From contig CALLMM010000002.1 of NCBI GenBank assembly GCA_938005745.1, forward strand, positions 165,000 to 228,999: 64,000 nucleotides of DNA. Direction: 5' to 3'. Shown piece after piece: positions 48,849 to 59,376 of the stretch. Within the stretch, counting starts at the first letter, position 1, and every line of letters begins with the position of its first letter. Below the pieces are notes generated by a model that did not search any database, was not told where the DNA came from, and saw only the letters and a program-made list of their open reading frames with translations. A program made the position numbers and the translations under genes. This DNA is from an uncultured Chthonomonadales bacterium. Lineage in GTDB: Bacteria; Armatimonadota; Chthonomonadetes; Chthonomonadales; CAJBBX01.

Positions 48849-50552
48849 CTACTTTTCGGGCGGCTTCGCAGTCTCCGGCTTCGGCGGCTCCCCCGCAGGC
48901 AGGATTCGCGGCGTTACGAAGATCACCAGCTCCGTGCGCACTGCGTTCTTCACACTGGACTGGAACAGCTTGCCGATCAGCGGGATGTCTCCCAGAATGG
49001 GTATCTTGCGGCGGCTGGACTGCTCCTGATCGAGGGTCAATCCGCCGATCGCGATCGTCTCTCCCGAACGGACACGCACGGTGGTTTCGGCGCGGCGCGT
49101 GGAGAGGACCGGCAGCCCCGTCTGAAGATCTATCTCGGTGATATTGGAGACCTCCGGCGCGATTCGCAGCGTGATCTCGTCGCTGCCTCCCGTCAGCGGC
49201 GTGATCCCCAGCTTCACGCCCACATCCACCGGCTGAATGCGGGTCTGCGTCTGTCCGTACTGATTGAACTGGGTGAGGATAAACCGCTGCGCCCCGATAA
49301 AGATATCGGCGTCGCGCCCGTTGACCGCCGCCATCTGCGGACGGGCGCGCACCCGCGCCTTTCCGGCAAGCTCCAGCGCCTTCAGGTTCGCCTCGAAGTC
49401 GCGCGGCAGCCTCCCGATGGTGTTGTAGGTGATGACTCCCGCCGGACCGTCCACCGCGCTGAACGAGGTGCGCTGTTGATTGGTCCACTTCAGTCCGATA
49501 TCGCGGTCATTGGTATCGGTCAGCTCCACGGCGACGGCTTCGATCAGGATCTGCGGCGAGGGGACATCCATCTTCTGCAGATCGGAGCCGATCTTGGCAA
49601 GCATCTGCGAGGGAGCCGTCGCGACGACCGCATTCTGCTCCAGATTGACCTTCACGTAGGAGAAGAGGAAGTTGGGCAGCAGACCGGAGGAGGTCGTCGC
49701 GCCGGTGTTCTTCATCCGAAACGACTGGGTATTGGAGAGCAGATAGGTCGCCAGGTCGGTCGGCACGCCCTCGCTGATCATGAAGATGCCCCCGATCTCC
49801 GACAGCGCCAGCCCGTAGCCGGAGGCGATGCTGCGCACCGCATCCGCCGGCTCCACCTCGCGCAGACTCAGGCTGATCTTTCGATCCACCGCGTCATCCA
49901 CCGCAATGGAGAGTCCTGTCTTCTGGGCGATCGCCCCCATCAGCTCATGAATATCGGCGCGAACGGCGCGCACCGACAGCAGCTGGTTCTCAAAACGGAC
50001 CTCGGTGGAGGTGTCCGGCGGTCTCTCTTCGGGCTGTCCGGGACGCGCGGCTCCGGCGGTCGGGCGGCGTCCGCTCTCGATGGTGCGATCCGACTCGATG
50101 GTGAAGAGCACGCCCTGCCCGTCCGGAGTGTTGGTGACGGCTCCTTCGGTATCCACAAAGTTGAAGATCGTCAACTGCAGCCCGATTCCGTTCACCGCGT
50201 TCTGCGGCGTGGTCAACTGGATGTGCGATACCGGGTAGCGGTTGACGTTGATGAAGTTCTTGCCGGTTCCGTTGCGCGCGTCGGGGAAGCTCAGGCGCAT
50301 CTGCCGTCCGGTCGTATCGGCGTCGCGATACTGGAGTATCCCGTCCGCCGCGATCCGGATCTGGACGCCGTTGGAGAGCGCGGTGATGTTGACGGCGTTG
50401 ATGGTGGCAAAGGACTGGGGCGGTCCCTGTCGGCGCTCCTCCCGATTGCTGCGCGCCTGCGCCGACAGCGCGACCGGTAGCAGAAGCGGCAGACAGAGGA
50501 GCGTCAGCCTCCGCACCATGCGAGAACAGATCGGACAGTCGTGAGAAGACAT
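48849..50552 (-). CDS. Secretin (type II/type IV pilus secretin family)
   Basis: Secretin core VRSGETIAIGGLTLDQEQSSRRKIPILGDIPLIGKLFQSSVKNAVRTELVIFVTPRILP; STN/secretin N domains. Confidence 0.93.
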   Translation of the reverse strand: MSSHDCPICSRMVRRLTLLCLPLLLPVALSAQARSNREERRQGPPQSFATINAVNITALSNGVQIRIAADGILQYRDADTTGRQMRLSFPDARNGTGKNFINVNRYPVSHIQLTTPQNAVNGIGLQLTIFNFVDTEGAVTNTPDGQGVLFTIESDRTIESGRRPTAGAARPGQPEERPPDTSTEVRFENQLLSVRAVRADIHELMGAIAQKTGLSIAVDDAVDRKISLSLREVEPADAVRSIASGYGLALSEIGGIFMISEGVPTDLATYLLSNTQSFRMKNTGATTSSGLLPNFLFSYVKVNLEQNAVVATAPSQMLAKIGSDLQKMDVPSPQILIEAVAVELTDTNDRDIGLKWTNQQRTSFSAVDGPAGVITYNTIGRLPRDFEANLKALELAGKARVRARPQMAAVNGRDADIFIGAQRFILTQFNQYGQTQTRIQPVDVGVKLGITPLTGGSDEITLRIAPEVSNITEIDLQTGLPVLSTRRAETTVRVRSGETIAIGGLTLDQEQSSRRKIPILGDIPLIGKLFQSSVKNAVRTELVIFVTPRILPAGEPPKPETAKPPEK

Positions 50553-50556
50553 TATT

Positions 50557-52347
50557 TCAAACCTCTTGCGCGGTAACCAGCAGGATGGTTCGGCGCAGGG
50601 CGCGGCTGCCGCGGCGCGCGCCGAAGGGAGTGTCTGGCAGGGCGTTCGCGCCGACGCCCGGACGGCGATGGTCGTCAGAGGAGAGGCTCTCCGTCAGCCC
50701 TGCCAGCAGCGCGGCATGTCCGGGACGCAGGCGTATCACGGAGATCATCTCGCGAATGCCCAGCGTCGGCAGTCCGGTTCCGCGCTCCACAGCATCTACC
50801 GTAGAGAGCCGGGCGGTCAGTTCCAGCGTAATATCCTTCTCCGCACCGACCGTCGGCGAGACATTGAGCGTATAGCCGACGGGCAGCCGCAGCGCCTGAA
50901 CGTTCTGCGACCCGAACCGCGATTGCAGCACCGTGATATAGCGCTGCTGTCCGACAAAGAGAACCCCGCTCTTTCCGGAAGCCACCACCACCGACGGACG
51001 CGCCTGAATCCGGGCGCGTCCGGAGGTCGCCAGCGCGTTCAGGGAGGCGGAGACGCGCTTCTCCTGCCCCTGCTGCAGCAGAACCGACAGCTCCGCCAGA
51101 GGAGAGAAGAGGCGAACCCGTTCGGAGCCGCTCTGATAGATCGTCTCCAGAGCGTACTGGAAGTCGTCGTCGGTGGCGACCTCCCAGACGGAGAGTTCCA
51201 CCCGCACCTGCGCGGGCGGGCGATCCAGTTTTTTCAGGTCTTCCCGCAGACGCGCCGCCAGGGTTGGCAGACCGGAGAAGACAAGCGACCGGTTCTCCCG
51301 ATCGGACTTCAGAGAGGGGAGGAGAAAGTCCGGGAAGAGCAGGCGCGCCTGATCCGGGTCGAGATACCGCAGCGGCAGCCGCTCCGTCACCGAGACAGCT
51401 CCGTTGCGCCCTACCGAAAAGCCGCCCCCCTCCTCCGGCGGGCGGGACAGCACCGTCAAGCCGTAGGCGACTGTCAGCGTACTCAGCAGCTCCTCCAGCG
51501 TGGCGTCGGGAAGCGTCAGCGAGACCGCCAGGCGGTCCACATCGGCGCGTGCGGTCAACGCGACGCCGCTGACTGCGGCGACCTCCGCAAGCAGTTCCGG
51601 CAGAGGCGTGTTCAGCGCGGACACGCGGAAGCGTCCTTCGGAGAGCAGCTGCAGCGACAGGGACTGACGGCGGCTTGCCGGCGGGGAGCGGCGAATGCTG
51701 GCGGCGCGTCCGGAGTCCAGACGGTCGGTGATCACCGTGATGATGATAGAGCGGCGATCCGGACCGATCTCGACGGAGACATCGCGGGGTCCCAGAAATT
51801 CGGCGAAGTTGATCCCCTCTCCGCCTTCGTTCTCCTCCCGCGAATCGCGCACGTTGCGATTGAGAATGAAACGCTGCACGCGAACCGGCACAAAGAAGTG
51901 GAGCAGGACATCCACGCGCGGCTCCTCCATCTCGTTGCCCTCGCTGAAGAAGGGGAACTGCATCTCCTCATTGCCCAGTGTTACCTGCGCGGAGTCGACC
52001 GGATAGGAGCCGATATTGATAAAGGCAGGCAGGCGGGCGCGGGCGCGCAGCAGACGGATACGCAGCGTGGAGGTCTCCTTCGGCTCCACATCGTTCTCCA
52101 CCGGACGGAGCAGATCGAACAGGTCGGTGCCGAAGGTTACGGCTCCGTCGGTCCGGATGGTCACCTGCACGGCGTTGGGGAGCGTCCGCGTCTGGACGCC
52201 GGTAACGTTATAGAAGGAGGCGGCTAACTGAGCCTGCGCCGGGATGCAGAGCAGTCCCGCCAGCAACGTTATGCACAGCCGCGCCCCCGGGCGGAACAGA
52301 GGGAGGACCCCTCTCCAGCGCGCGGCATATGGTCGCAGCGACCACAT
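50557..52347 (-). CDS. Divergent secretin-like protein
   Basis: ARIQARPSVVVASGKSGVLFVGQQRYITVLQSRFG...LRLPVGYTLNVSPTVGAEKDITLELTARLSTVD; degenerate C-terminal signature. Confidence 0.85.
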   Translation of the reverse strand: MWSLRPYAARWRGVLPLFRPGARLCITLLAGLLCIPAQAQLAASFYNVTGVQTRTLPNAVQVTIRTDGAVTFGTDLFDLLRPVENDVEPKETSTLRIRLLRARARLPAFINIGSYPVDSAQVTLGNEEMQFPFFSEGNEMEEPRVDVLLHFFVPVRVQRFILNRNVRDSREENEGGEGINFAEFLGPRDVSVEIGPDRRSIIITVITDRLDSGRAASIRRSPPASRRQSLSLQLLSEGRFRVSALNTPLPELLAEVAAVSGVALTARADVDRLAVSLTLPDATLEELLSTLTVAYGLTVLSRPPEEGGGFSVGRNGAVSVTERLPLRYLDPDQARLLFPDFLLPSLKSDRENRSLVFSGLPTLAARLREDLKKLDRPPAQVRVELSVWEVATDDDFQYALETIYQSGSERVRLFSPLAELSVLLQQGQEKRVSASLNALATSGRARIQARPSVVVASGKSGVLFVGQQRYITVLQSRFGSQNVQALRLPVGYTLNVSPTVGAEKDITLELTARLSTVDAVERGTGLPTLGIREMISVIRLRPGHAALLAGLTESLSSDDHRRPGVGANALPDTPFGARRGSRALRRTILLVTAQEV

Positions 52348-52348
52348 C

Positions 52349-53797
52349 TCAGCGACGCTCCTCCGGCGTCGCGCCGTCCGGCAATTTCTCCGGCGTCTTC
52401 GGGGCTTTGCCTGGGTGCATCTCGGAAGGAAGCTTCGGCGGAGCCGACGGTCTGGACGGGCGCATCCGGTTGAGTTCCGGTTCCAGCAGCCGCCCCTTCA
52501 TATCCTGCTCCTCCTGCTCCGGCAGGTGTCCGGTGTCCGACAGCACGCGCGGGGTGATGAACAGCATCAGTTCGGTGCGGGTACTGCGCACATCTTTCGT
52601 GCGGAAGAGGGATCCGATCAGCGGTATATCGCCCAGCAGCGGCACGCGGGTGCGCACCTCCCGCCGCTCCTCCTGCACCAGCCCCCCGATCACGATGGTC
52701 TGCCCGTGATTGACGCGGACGGTGGTGCGCGCCGTGCGGGTGCTCTTCTCCGGCAGGCGCGTGAGGGGATCAATGGCGGAGAGGGTGGAGACCTCGGCAT
52801 CCACATCCACCAGCACCTGCCCGTCCCCGCCGGTGTAGGGGGTGATCCGCAGGCGCACGCCCGCGTCAATGAAGTTGCGCTGACCACCCATCTGGTTCTC
52901 GATGGGCGTTACGATGTAGCGCTGTCTCCCCACAAAGATCGAGGCGCGCCGCCCGGAGACCGTTGCGATGCGGGGATTGGCGTTGACGCGCGCGCGCCCC
53001 TGCTCCTCCAGCGCCTGAAGCTGCGCGGCGAAGAGATCGGGCAGCGTGGTCACCGCGCGATAGATCAGGTTTCCGGTTGCGGGATCGGCGGAGATGCCGC
53101 CGCCGTTGTTCTGCCAGTTCAGTTTCAGCCCCAGCTCCTCCACGCCGGTCTCGGTCAACTCCACCAGCAGCAGATCCACCATGATCTGCGCGGCGGGAAT
53201 GTCGAACTGGGCGATATCCTGGCGAAACTTGCGCAGCACCTCGGACGGCGCGGAGAGCACCACCGCGTTCTGCTCAAAGTTGACCTTCACGTAGTCCTGC
53301 AGAAAGACCGGGAGAAGGTTGCGGGCGTTGGCGGCGTTGACGTAGCGGGTCGGCACAGAATCGATCTCGGAGAGCAGATAGGACGAGGGCGAGCGCGGAA
53401 TCCCTTCGGAGATCATGATCACGCCCTCGACCTCCGCCGACGAGAGACCGTAGGCGCTGACGATGTCGTGAACGACCTCGCGCGCCGGCTTTCCGGAGAT
53501 ATTCACCGTGATCCGCCGGGAGACAGTGTCGTCCACCACCAGCCGCAGACCGGCTCTGTCCGCCAGCGCAGTGAACAGTTCCGGTGCATCCACGCTGACC
53601 GAGAAGACGCTCAGCGACTCCGCCGTTCCGGTGATGCGATAGGTCCCCTTCGCGGGCAGCACAGGGGCAGCCTTCTCCTGTGGCGCGGGGGCGGAGGCGG
53701 GCGGATTCGCCTCCTGCGCGACGACAGGTGAACGCGGCAGCCCGAATGTCAGAGCGCAGAGGAGACCGATCAGACAGCGTTGGATGGACATGGACAC
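52349..53797 (-). CDS. Secretin (type II/type IV pilus secretin family)
   Basis: VNHGQTIVIGGLVQEERREVRTRVPLLGDIPLIGSLFRTKDVRSTRTELMLFITPRVLS. Confidence 0.93.
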   Translation of the reverse strand: MSMSIQRCLIGLLCALTFGLPRSPVVAQEANPPASAPAPQEKAAPVLPAKGTYRITGTAESLSVFSVSVDAPELFTALADRAGLRLVVDDTVSRRITVNISGKPAREVVHDIVSAYGLSSAEVEGVIMISEGIPRSPSSYLLSEIDSVPTRYVNAANARNLLPVFLQDYVKVNFEQNAVVLSAPSEVLRKFRQDIAQFDIPAAQIMVDLLLVELTETGVEELGLKLNWQNNGGGISADPATGNLIYRAVTTLPDLFAAQLQALEEQGRARVNANPRIATVSGRRASIFVGRQRYIVTPIENQMGGQRNFIDAGVRLRITPYTGGDGQVLVDVDAEVSTLSAIDPLTRLPEKSTRTARTTVRVNHGQTIVIGGLVQEERREVRTRVPLLGDIPLIGSLFRTKDVRSTRTELMLFITPRVLSDTGHLPEQEEQDMKGRLLEPELNRMRPSRPSAPPKLPSEMHPGKAPKTPEKLPDGATPEERR

Positions 53798-54032
53798 CTC
53801 CGGGGCGCGGAGCAGGATGGCGCAGTGAGCCGATTCGAGGGTGCAGCGCGCTCAGAGCGAGGAAAACTGCCTCTTTGCAGACGCTCCTAAAGATAGTATA
53901 CCCGCCGGCAGGCGGAAAAGCCTCTTCGCGTTCAGGTATCGCGGCAATTCCACAGATACGTTCCGTTTTTCTGCTGGGGTACAATGAGTTCTGTGAAAGG
54001 TTACGGACGGGCATCGGGGATCGTTTACTATC

Positions 54033-54165
54033 GCGATGGGCTTCCGTCCATCGCTGTAATCCCCGCAGTCGGGGGGTGAGATTGCTTCGGTAGGCTGTCG
54101 CCTCCCCTCGCAATGACGCCATGAGACCTCTCACACTGTCATTGCGAGCGATAGCGAAGCAATCT
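54033..54165. repeat. Palindromic intergenic repeat block (REP/RPE-like), three successive hairpins
   Basis: GCGATGG-N8-CCATCGC (54033-54054); CCCCG-CAGT-CGGGG (54061-54074); AGATTGCTTCG...CTCGCAATGAC (54079-54117) complementary to GTCATTGCGAG...CGAAGCAATCT (54138-54165). Confidence 0.85.
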
Positions 54166-54262
54166 TCCACGTTCCGGGATTGAAACCGACCGGCAGGGAT
54201 TTCGTCGGTCAGAAGAGAATGATGGCAGCAGCGATGTATCGAGAAAAGGAAACGTCCTGCGA

Positions 54263-55303
54263 ATGAGGAGACCGAGAACGACTCAGAGCGGTTCGCTGCC
54301 TCTCACTCTGGGGGTAGAAGAAGAGCTTTTCCTTCTGGAGAAGGGGCGTCTGGAACCGACCTTGCAGTCGCTGGACTACATGCGCCGCCTGCTGTGGTCC
54401 AACCCCCGACGCTACTCCCGACACACCGCCTCCAACTTCTCGCGCGGCAAAGACGCCCGAATCTGCCTGATGAGCAGCGTCGAGATCGCCACCGGTGTTC
54501 ACGCCAGTCTGGAGGAGCTTCTGGAGGATCTGCGCCAGTGCCGCCAGGATATGCTCCGCGCCTCCCGGGGCGCGCTAGCGGTTCCGGTCGGCTCTCTGTT
54601 CACGCTGGAATCCCCCTCCAATACCGCCGGTCTGCATATCCATATCGGCGTGCCTGTCGAAGAGCGGGACCGCGTCTACAATAATATCGCCGCCTTCCTG
54701 CCCGTGCTGGCGGTCGCCTCCGCATGCAGCCCCTTCGCGGGAGGACGCTACTTCGGACTCTCCTACCGCATGGCGCAGGCGTATGCGCAGGGACCGCTGC
54801 GCGAAGACCGCGAGCACCGCTTCCAGGACCTGATCATCAGCAAGCGTCTCGGAACCATCGAGGTGCGCCTGCTGGACCCGATCCCGGAGATGGATCGTAT
54901 GCGGGAGATTCTGCAGGCGTTGATCGCCCTGGTGCAGTATCCCCAGCGTCTGCCGTTCGATCGTGAAGAGTACAACGCCATGCGTCCCTCCTGGACGCAG
55001 CAGGGACTGACCCCCTGGGTGCGCGCCCTGCATGAGCGTCTGCAGGCGGTCTATCCGTTTCCGATCGAGCTTCTGGAGCATACGCTCTCCAGCCGCCTGC
55101 GCGAGGTCGCCTGCGAGGAGTCGTTCCTGTGCGCCTATCGCGAAGCCAATCGGCTCTGGCGGCACGCCTCGGAGACCTCGAGCGTTACGCGTCGCTACTC
55201 CGGCATTCGCACGCTCATCGGCGTCGCCGGTTTCTACGCCCCGCGCCTGCCCTACATGGCGTATAAAGGCTTCCGGGAGTGGCACGGAGAGCCTCCCCGC
55301 TAA
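54263..55303 (+). CDS. Carboxylate-amine ligase / glutamate-cysteine ligase GCS2 family (YbdK-like)
   Basis: LTLGVEEELFLLE, ASNFSRGKDARICLMSSVEIATGVHASLEELLEDL, HIHIGVPVEERDRVYNNIAAFLPVLAVASACSPFAGG. Confidence 0.9.
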   Translation: MRRPRTTQSGSLPLTLGVEEELFLLEKGRLEPTLQSLDYMRRLLWSNPRRYSRHTASNFSRGKDARICLMSSVEIATGVHASLEELLEDLRQCRQDMLRASRGALAVPVGSLFTLESPSNTAGLHIHIGVPVEERDRVYNNIAAFLPVLAVASACSPFAGGRYFGLSYRMAQAYAQGPLREDREHRFQDLIISKRLGTIEVRLLDPIPEMDRMREILQALIALVQYPQRLPFDREEYNAMRPSWTQQGLTPWVRALHERLQAVYPFPIELLEHTLSSRLREVACEESFLCAYREANRLWRHASETSSVTRRYSGIRTLIGVAGFYAPRLPYMAYKGFREWHGEPPR

Positions 55304-55336
55304 CCGAACAACGGACTCACTGCGATACCAGAAACG

Positions 55337-56104
55337 ATGCAATACGTCCTGATCATCCTCGGCGCGCTCGCCCTCCTCTTTCTCCTCGTCCTCTGGTTTC
55401 TGCGCACCATCTGGTTCCACCGCGACCCGGATCATACGCAGACGGAGCAGGACGACCGGCTGATTCGCAGCCCGGTCTACGGGCGGGTCGCCTATATCCG
55501 CCGCATTACCGATGCCAGCGTCGAGAGCGAAAAGATCGGCGAGCGGATCCCGGTGCGCGACATCACCCATGAGGACTGGCCCCCCGACTGTCCCGACGGC
55601 TCCGGCTGGCTGATCGGCATCGCCATGACCGCCATAGACGTCCACTTTCAGTATGCGCCCGTCGCCGGAACGGTCGTCTCCATCCGCCACTTCCCCACCG
55701 GTCGCAACCTGCCGATGTTCGACTTCTGGGAGTATCTGCGGATCACCTATTTTCGCCGCGCGGTGCAGCTGTTTGCGAAACGGTACACCTTCGTCAATGA
55801 GCGGCAGACGATGTGGATTGCCGGGAGGCAGGTCAAGGTGGGGCTGGTGCTGATCGCCGACAAGTTCGTGGACAAGATCACGACCTTCATTCAGGCGGGG
55901 CAGTCGGTGCCGGCGGGCGGGAAGCTGTCGTTTATCGGGCGTGGCAGTCAGGTGGATGTGGTGATCTGCGGTCACCCGGACCTGACGCTTCTGGTGAAAG
56001 AGGGGGACCCGGTCTTCGGTCCACGGACGGTTCTGGCGCGGCTGGCGGGGGGGGAGCAGGGGCATCCGCCCTCCGCCCTGCAGGCGGGAGCAAGTCCCGC
56101 TTGA
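55337..56104 (+). CDS. Phosphatidylserine decarboxylase-related membrane protein
   Basis: N-term TM (VLIILGALALLFLLVLWFL); IDVHFQYAPVAGTVVSIRHFPTG, VPAGGKLSFIGRGSQVDVVI...VKEGDPVFGPRTVLARL similar to PSD C-terminal core. Confidence 0.8.
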   Translation: MQYVLIILGALALLFLLVLWFLRTIWFHRDPDHTQTEQDDRLIRSPVYGRVAYIRRITDASVESEKIGERIPVRDITHEDWPPDCPDGSGWLIGIAMTAIDVHFQYAPVAGTVVSIRHFPTGRNLPMFDFWEYLRITYFRRAVQLFAKRYTFVNERQTMWIAGRQVKVGLVLIADKFVDKITTFIQAGQSVPAGGKLSFIGRGSQVDVVICGHPDLTLLVKEGDPVFGPRTVLARLAGGEQGHPPSALQAGASPA

Positions 56105-56115
56105 AAATGCGAGAG

Positions 56116-56135
56116 CCCTCCGAGCGCTCGGAGGG
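56116..56135. terminator. Hairpin terminator between convergent genes
   Basis: CCCTCCGA-GCGC-TCGGAGGG. Confidence 0.75.
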
Positions 56136-56159
56136 CGTCCCGGCTCAGGCGGTCTGCTG

Positions 56160-58307
56160 TCAGGCGGCCATCTGCAGGGTCACTCTCTCATCTTTGGAGG
56201 TCTCGCCCTGCCCATGCAGCCCCTGCTCCTGATCGATTCGGAACTGCTGCGTCAACTCCTTGAATTTGACAGACATCTCTTTCAGCCGGGCGACTGCAGC
56301 GGACATCTCCTGGATGCTTGCCGTCTGCTGCTGGATCGCAGAGGAGACTTGATGCACGCTCGCAGACACCTCCTGCGCCGACGCGCTCATCTCCTGCGCT
56401 CCTGCCGCCGTCTCCTCGCTGATAGAGGCGACCGTTGTGATCGCAGAGGAGACCTGATCTGCGTGAGCGGATACCTGCTCCAGCGCCTGCCGGTTCTCGA
56501 CGGCCACTTTGCCCACAGCCTCGACTGTCCCCATCACCTGTTCGATGCTTTGGGACATCTGTTGAGACAGATGCGCCACCTCCTTCACGTCCTCTGCCAC
56601 CGCTTCGGTCGCCTGCACAATGCGAGACAGGGCGCTCATCGCGGCTTCGCTCTGCGTCGAGACCGTCTCGACCTCTTGCGAAGTGATCGCCATCGCCTCC
56701 ACGGCTTCGCCCACCCCTTCGCGCACACTGCCGATCAGCCCGGCGATCTCCTTGGTCGCCGCGGCGGCGCGCTCAGCAAGCTTGCGCACCTCGTCGGCGA
56801 CGACGGCAAAGCCCTTGCCATGCTCTCCGGCGCGCGCCGCCTCGATCGCGGCGTTGAGCGCCAGCAGGTTGGTCTGTTCGGCGATCTGCTCGATCGTCTC
56901 CACAATGGAGCCGATCTGCTGCCCCATCCTGCCTAGCTCCTGAATCTGCTTCGAGGAGGCTTGCACCTGCTGGGTCACGCGCTCCACGCTGTTCATCGTC
57001 TGCCTGACCGCTTTGCCTCCCTCTTGGGCGACAGTGGTCGCCTCCGCCGAGCGGTGCGCCATCTGATCGGAGGTGCGACTCACCGACTCGACCGCCTGCT
57101 CCGCGCGCTCCATCTCCTGTATGACCTGTTGAGTTGCCTGCTCCTGCCGGCGGCTGCCCTCCTGCGCCTGTCCGACCGCGCGCTGCAGCGCCTCCATGCT
57201 CTGCGCAGTCTCGGAGGCGGTGCGCGCCTGCTGTTCGCTGCCTCGAGCGATCTCCTGGCTCGTGCGCGCCGACTGTTCCGCCGCATTCGTCACCTCCCGC
57301 ATGCTGCGGGCGATGTCGGAGGCGGCGTGTGCGCCCTGATCGGAGGAGGCGGCGAGCTGAACGCTGGACGCCGCCAAATCGTCGGCGCCAGAGGCGATCT
57401 GCCTGATAAGCGCACCAAGGCTCTTCTGCGCCTCTGTGAAGGCGGCGATCGTCTCCTGGACCAACAAGATGATCTGGTTGACGTTGTCCGCGATGCGTCC
57501 TAGCTCATCCTTACCGGGATTCTCGATAAGGCTAGTGCCTGTATGAGCTTCAACAGTCAGGTCGCCTCGCGCCATCGCCTTGACGGATCGATGAATCCCT
57601 GTAATGCAGTTTGACCGCAGGCTCTCCAGCCGCTGCTGGATCTGCCCCACCATGAAGGTGATCTGGCGCGTCGTCACAAAGGCAAACACGACGCCGATCA
57701 GGATGCTCAGCCCCATCATCAGCAGGGTAACCCGCTGCGCCTGCCGACTGACGCTGGCCCCCTCCGCCGCCAGCTGTTTGCCGTAAGCTTCGTTCCACGC
57801 AAGCATCTGATCAACGCGTTTGCCGATCCTCTCCAGAAACAGCTTCGCCCCCTCATCATCCAGCAGACGGTACGCCTCCTTGAAACGGTCCTGATCGCTT
57901 AGCGCGATCGTCCGCTGACGTAGCTGCTGGTAGGTTCGCCACGCGCCCATCAGCTCACGGAAGTTCTGACGGTCCTCCTCGACATAGATCGTCGCCTCGT
58001 ACCGCTTCAACGCGTCCTCGATTTCGCTCATATTTTGATTCGCCAGAGCAAGGATCTTCTGCCGATCCGCAGTATCCTTCTCGAGAATGTAACGAAAATC
58101 CAGAATGCGCACCTGCCGCATCAAGCTAGAGATCTTCCCGATCGCTGCCGCTCCCGGAAGCGGGTCACTGGCGATCTGCGCAGCGACGGCGTCCATCTGC
58201 CGCATCCCACGAATAGAGACTGCGCTCAATAGTGCCATCAACAGCAGACACAAACCGAAGCTGACAGCCAGTCTATAGCCCATTTTTAGGTCTCGAAACC
58301 AACGCAT
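56160..58307 (-). CDS. Methyl-accepting chemotaxis protein
   Basis: 4HB-type sensor between two TMs, HAMP, signalling hairpin [50 protein letters not shown]. Confidence 0.96.
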   Translation of the reverse strand: MRWFRDLKMGYRLAVSFGLCLLLMALLSAVSIRGMRQMDAVAAQIASDPLPGAAAIGKISSLMRQVRILDFRYILEKDTADRQKILALANQNMSEIEDALKRYEATIYVEEDRQNFRELMGAWRTYQQLRQRTIALSDQDRFKEAYRLLDDEGAKLFLERIGKRVDQMLAWNEAYGKQLAAEGASVSRQAQRVTLLMMGLSILIGVVFAFVTTRQITFMVGQIQQRLESLRSNCITGIHRSVKAMARGDLTVEAHTGTSLIENPGKDELGRIADNVNQIILLVQETIAAFTEAQKSLGALIRQIASGADDLAASSVQLAASSDQGAHAASDIARSMREVTNAAEQSARTSQEIARGSEQQARTASETAQSMEALQRAVGQAQEGSRRQEQATQQVIQEMERAEQAVESVSRTSDQMAHRSAEATTVAQEGGKAVRQTMNSVERVTQQVQASSKQIQELGRMGQQIGSIVETIEQIAEQTNLLALNAAIEAARAGEHGKGFAVVADEVRKLAERAAAATKEIAGLIGSVREGVGEAVEAMAITSQEVETVSTQSEAAMSALSRIVQATEAVAEDVKEVAHLSQQMSQSIEQVMGTVEAVGKVAVENRQALEQVSAHADQVSSAITTVASISEETAAGAQEMSASAQEVSASVHQVSSAIQQQTASIQEMSAAVARLKEMSVKFKELTQQFRIDQEQGLHGQGETSKDERVTLQMAA

Positions 58308-58459
58308 CTCAGTTGTACCCCTTGTGTTCAGATTGATACAGAATTTTCGCCAAGTGAGTATCTAAAGGAATATCGGCAGATAGCGCAGGGAATGACAGTC
58401 CATTCTGGAGGCGGAAGAGCGCCCCAAGGCGTGCAGAAAGAGGGGAGAGTCTCGGGGAT

Positions 58460-59212
58460 TCAGCGGCGTTTTGCTGGTTCACCTGTTTTGTGGGCGGGAT
58501 GGCGGAAATCGCGAATAAAGCGCGAGTGGATCGCCAGCCGGACACAGCGACGTTGGATGCGCATCAGCCCGCGCACCGCCCGCATCCCTTCCCGCGCTTC
58601 CCCCGCCGTCAGCGCGCTGGCAGCCGCCGTGCAGAAGTAGGAGGCGCACTGGATTGGGCGCAGGTCATAGGGAAGCTGACAGCCCTTCGTGGTCAGCATC
58701 GCGCACCCGCCGCAGACGCGGTGCCCGGCGTTCTGTAGATCGATCTCAACCAGATGCGGCCGCAGTTTGAAGGCGACCGGCTGCCCGACGGTGCGACGCG
58801 CCTTCAGGTGCTCGGTTTCGGGGTCCTGCACGACGCGGTCAATAAAAGAGTCGCGCTCGCGGGTTCCCTTGCAGCATTTGCCCTTGCACTCCGCACAGAC
58901 ATGCCCGTGCCGGTCTCCGAGACGGCTGAGCACGCCCTGCAGGGAGACGCGCTCGGCGTTCAGGCGGGCAAGTTCGGCGGCGATGGGCAGAGAAGAGAGC
59001 TTTCTTCTATCCATGAACACCCGCATCAGATGATTGCAGGCGATCTCGTTGATGCGAAAGAGCGGACGGGTATAGAGGAGAAAGAGCAGATGCGACCCGG
59101 TGGTGCGTGAGAGACAGGCTTCCATTCCTCCGCCGGGCCAGTGACCCAGGTCCGGACGCGAGCGCCGCTCCCAGAGGCGCAGGAACTGACTGCGAGCGCG
59201 TTTCAAAGGCAT
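58460..59212 (-). CDS. YkgJ-family Cys cluster protein (putative metal-binding; start uncertain)
   Basis: CAECKGKCCKGT...VCGGCAMLTTKGCQLPYDLRPIQCASYFC. Confidence 0.75.
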   Translation of the reverse strand: MPLKRARSQFLRLWERRSRPDLGHWPGGGMEACLSRTTGSHLLFLLYTRPLFRINEIACNHLMRVFMDRRKLSSLPIAAELARLNAERVSLQGVLSRLGDRHGHVCAECKGKCCKGTRERDSFIDRVVQDPETEHLKARRTVGQPVAFKLRPHLVEIDLQNAGHRVCGGCAMLTTKGCQLPYDLRPIQCASYFCTAAASALTAGEAREGMRAVRGLMRIQRRCVRLAIHSRFIRDFRHPAHKTGEPAKRR

Positions 59213-59376
59213 CGAACGTTTTCCTTTCCGGGTTCATTCTAGTCGGGAGAGCGCCACTGTGTCAAGCCGCGCGGCGATACGGAGAGGTCTGCCGCCGGCG
59301 GCTGGGGCAGACGGGGCGCAAACCGCGCCGGAAACTGGTAAACTCATAGGCATCTGCGGTAAGGAGGAGCGAACGC

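Noticed and set aside
59213-59376. SAM riboswitch upstream of NIL-metX
   Set aside because: Examined for SAM-I/SAM-II consensus elements; none recognised by eye. An Rfam/Infernal scan would be decisive.
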